NCBI RefSeq assembly: GCF_003634935.1
Contig: NZ_RBXO01000001.1
Coordinates: forward strand, 4,551,501 to 4,615,500
Direction of reading: 5' to 3'
DNA length: 64,000 nucleotides
Origin: Saccharothrix australiensis
GTDB taxonomy: Bacteria > Actinomycetota > Actinomycetes > Mycobacteriales > Pseudonocardiaceae
In this document: positions 62,136-64,000 of the stretch, one piece after another
Layout: every line of letters begins with the position of its first letter
How positions within the stretch are numbered: the stretch's first letter is position 1
Notes under the pieces: model-generated
What the model was told of the DNA's origin: nothing
The model's input: the letters and a program-made list of their open reading frames with translations, nothing else
Databases searched by the model: none
Program-made: the position numbers and the translations under genes

Positions 62136-64000
62136 TCAGCGGCGTCGGTCGTGCAGGCGGCCGACGCGCTCGCGGCCGGCGCGCAGCTCGGCGCGCAGCA
62201 GCCTGGCGACCGGGTCGATCAGCTTGCGGGCGAGGTCGTCGAGGTCGAACGCGGTGGGTGTCGCGGGGGTTCCGGGTGCCGGTGGCGGGGTTGCGGGGGC
62301 GTGTGTGGCGGGGCCGTGCGTGGCGGGGCTTCGGGCGGCAGCGGCACGGCTGGACGGGGTGCGGCCGGACGGGGTGTTGGTGGCAGGGGTGTTGGTGGCA
62401 GGGGTGCGAGTGGCCCGAGCGTTCGCGGTGTCGGGGACAGCCCGGCCGTTGGGTGCTTCCCCGCGCTGGACGACGGTCGGGTTGGCGACCGTGAAGTCGT
62501 GCCGCGCCGGGGCGCTCCGGACCTGGTGCCCGGTGGTCTGCCGTTGGACGGGAGTCCGGCTGACCGGCATCGGTCCGGCGGCAGCGGGCGGTGGTGCGGT
62601 CGGCGGCGTGACAGGGGGTGTCGCAGAGGGTGTCCGTGGACTCCGGTTCGGTGGAGTCGGGCGGGCTTCGGCCTTCGGAACGACCGCGGCGGTGTCGACG
62701 GTGGAAGGCGCGGTCGCCCGGTTGGTGGGAGCCGTCGGGCGCGGTGATGCGCCTTCGAGCAGCGCGCGCATGGGCGTCCACCGGGGCTCGACCACCCGGC
62801 GCTCCTGCGGGGCGGGCGAGGCGGGTGCGGATTCCTCGACGCGCAGGCTCGGGGCGAGGGGCCGCTTGCCCAGCAGCGGAACGGTTCGCCTGAGCACCGG
62901 GGCCGTCGACGGCGGGACCGAGGTGTGTGACGGGATGCGGACCAGCGGGACGACTGGCATGTGCTCCGGACCCGGCACCGTTCGCCGGGGCTCGACGGGC
63001 TGGGGCCGGGTGCTGCGCTGCACGGGTGCCGATGTGGTGTCGCCGGCTGGTGTTGGTGTGCGGGTCGGTGGCGTGTTCGGGTTCCGCCTGGTGGCAACGG
63101 TTTCGGTGGTGGCTGTCGAAGGGAGCGTCGGAAGCGGCTGGCCCAGGCCGACCTTGGCGCGGGTGGGGGGTGGGGCGGACCCGGTGGTCGAAGCGGGACT
63201 CGCGGTGCTTCCGCGTGTCGCGGGACTGGCGGGACCGACGGGACGGCGAGGGCTGCCAGGACTTGCGTGGTTCGACGGGCTTGCGGCACTCCCGGGTGTC
63301 GCGGGGCCGGTGGTGCTGGACGGGATGACGAGGTTGGCGGGCACGGCGGTGGCCGGGTTCACGGAACGGCTGGTCGGGTCCACGGGACGGCCGGGCGAGG
63401 CCGAGGGGTTGCGGACGGGGTCGTTGCCCGGCTCGATCGCGCTCGCGGGCAGCCGAGCCAGGGGTGCGCCGAGCACCGGCGCACTGGGCACCGACGCACC
63501 GGGCACCGACGCACCGGGCACCGACGCACCGGGCACCGACGCACCGGGCACCGACGCACCGGGCACCGACGCACCGGGCACCGACGCACCGGGCACCGAC
63601 GCACCGAGCACCGGCGCGGCAGCCGTGCTCCGCCGCACGGCGGGCAAGACCTCGGCGCCGCCACCGATGCTCTCGCGACGCTGCACCGCCGGCGGAGTAT
63701 CCCCGCCCCCGCCGGCGGTCCCGCCACGCCCCACCACGGGCGGAGTGGGCGCACTGGGGCCTGTCACGGGCGGCGTGGGCGTACTCGGGCCCGCGACCGG
63801 CGCGGGGGCCGCGCCCGGACCCGTCGCGCCCGGACCCGTCGCGCCCGGACGCGGGACGCTCGGAACTGCGGCGCTCGGGCCGGTCGCGACTGTGCCGGTC
63901 GTATCCGGGCCGGTCGCGCCCAGGCCGATCGCGCTCGGAGCACCCGCCCCACCCGCGTCCGCGTCAGGCTCGGTAGCCACGCCCAAGGCCGCGATCGCAT
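62136..64000 (-). CDS. Long disordered linker protein of the eCIS operon (5' end beyond the window)
   Basis: A frame of more than 615 residues, open to the right edge. Most is Pro/Thr/Ala/Val/Arg-rich disorder with repeated R-R-S, V-Q-R and PGASV units. Only the last ~35 residues look folded (FDLDDLARKLIDPVARLLRA, ELRAGRERVGRLHD). This short amphipathic end, directly before a tube gene, recurs in actinobacterial eCIS operons. In-window starts (TTG 63986, GTG 63980) are possible, but the frame continues upstream without a stop. It may be a tape-measure or cargo-adaptor-like part; that is a guess. Confidence 0.7.
   Translation of the reverse strand, partial: AIAALGVATEPDADAGGAGAPSAIGLGATGPDTTGTVATGPSAAVPSVPRPGATGPGATGPGAAPAPVAGPSTPTPPVTGPSAPTPPVVGRGGTAGGGGDTPPAVQRRESIGGGAEVLPAVRRSTAAAPVLGASVPGASVPGASVPGASVPGASVPGASVPGASVPGASVPSAPVLGAPLARLPASAIEPGNDPVRNPSASPGRPVDPTSRSVNPATAVPANLVIPSSTTGPATPGSAASPSNHASPGSPRRPVGPASPATRGSTASPASTTGSAPPPTRAKVGLGQPLPTLPSTATTETVATRRNPNTPPTRTPTPAGDTTSAPVQRSTRPQPVEPRRTVPGPEHMPVVPLVRIPSHTSVPPSTAPVLRRTVPLLGKRPLAPSLRVEESAPASPAPQERRVVEPRWTPMRALLEGASPRPTAPTNRATAPSTVDTAAVVPKAEARPTPPNRSPRTPSATPPVTPPTAPPPAAAGPMPVSRTPVQRQTTGHQVRSAPARHDFTVANPTVVQRGEAPNGRAVPDTANARATRTPATNTPATNTPSGRTPSSRAAAARSPATHGPATHAPATPPPAPGTPATPTAFDLDDLARKLIDPVARLLRAELRAGRERVGRLHDRRR
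63481..63615 (-). repeat. 15-bp minisatellite encoding PGASV (nine units)
   Basis: The unit GCACCGGGCACCGAC repeats in frame: seven exact copies (63496-63600), one flanking copy with a single change (63481-63495) and one diverged (63601-63615). Near-perfect identity implies recent expansion. Confidence 0.95.

Noticed and set aside
54409..64000. Prophage
   Set aside because: No integrase, capsid, terminase or lysis genes; gene order and the LysM/VgrG/PAAR set match an injection system instead.

Overview
The window is GC-rich DNA with strong GC bias at third codon positions, frequent GTG starts, ATGA/GTGA/TGATG gene overlaps and several leaderless-looking promoters. This fits an actinomycete, most likely a filamentous one near Saccharothrix, Actinosynnema or Lentzea. 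That placement is inferred from gene content; no rRNA, tRNA or taxonomic marker lies in the window.

Layout. 1-1000: a TetR regulator coupled to an AhpD-like protein, with an operator palindrome. 1143-4100: a TPR-CHAT putative protease with a 55-residue Cys-containing small ORF upstream on the same strand, a hairpin between them and an inverted repeat ahead of the small ORF. 4339-11006: an aromatic carotenoid cluster (crtE, crtB, a Rieske protein, crtU, crtT, crtYd, crtYc) with no crtI. 11231-14699: SRPBCC protein, class IV aminotransferase with a MerR-type promoter, copper-storage-like four-helix protein, and two small stress-type proteins. 14737-17300: a decayed patch with an erythromycin-esterase pseudogene, two inverted copies of a structured ~85-bp repeat around a lipoprotein gene, a MerR regulator and a GNAT remnant. 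17484-18902: argG. 19075-24508: a probable sulfur/copper operon on the minus strand (methanethiol-oxidase-like SBP56 protein, CopD-like membrane protein, two small secreted peptides, YeeE/YedE transporter).

24884-27273: an HTH protein with a possible degenerate GIY-YIG domain, then an FGGY sugar kinase. 27335-27740: a ~400-bp imperfect inverted repeat. 27891-33574: MFS exporter, LAxTG-anchored surface protein, ICL/PEP-mutase family enzyme, small acidic protein and lipoprotein. 33975-38068: a protein of unknown family, an ATP-grasp ligase and an amidase, possibly a small biosynthetic cassette. 38125-45035: secreted proteins (BP74-like, cyclophilin, esterase, FG-GAP repeat protein), a STAND regulator and an IclR regulator. 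46009-53040: two tandem SARP/STAND giant regulators joined by a small ORF.

53383-64000: a LuxR regulator and the baseplate end of an extracellular-type contractile injection system (eCIS) on the minus strand: linker protein, tail tube, LysM hub protein, VgrG-like spike, PAAR tip, gp25, baseplate J, tail protein I and a membrane zinc-ribbon protein resembling the Streptomyces CisA layout. Sheath and ATPase genes are not in the window and would be expected to the right. Tight gene overlaps imply one transcript. The adjacent LuxR and giant SARP regulators are plausible but unproven controllers.

The least explained items are the TPR-CHAT/peptide pair, the covarying hairpin repeat pair, the long inverted repeat, and the Pro/Arg-rich small ORFs that bridge neighbouring genes through ATGA overlaps.
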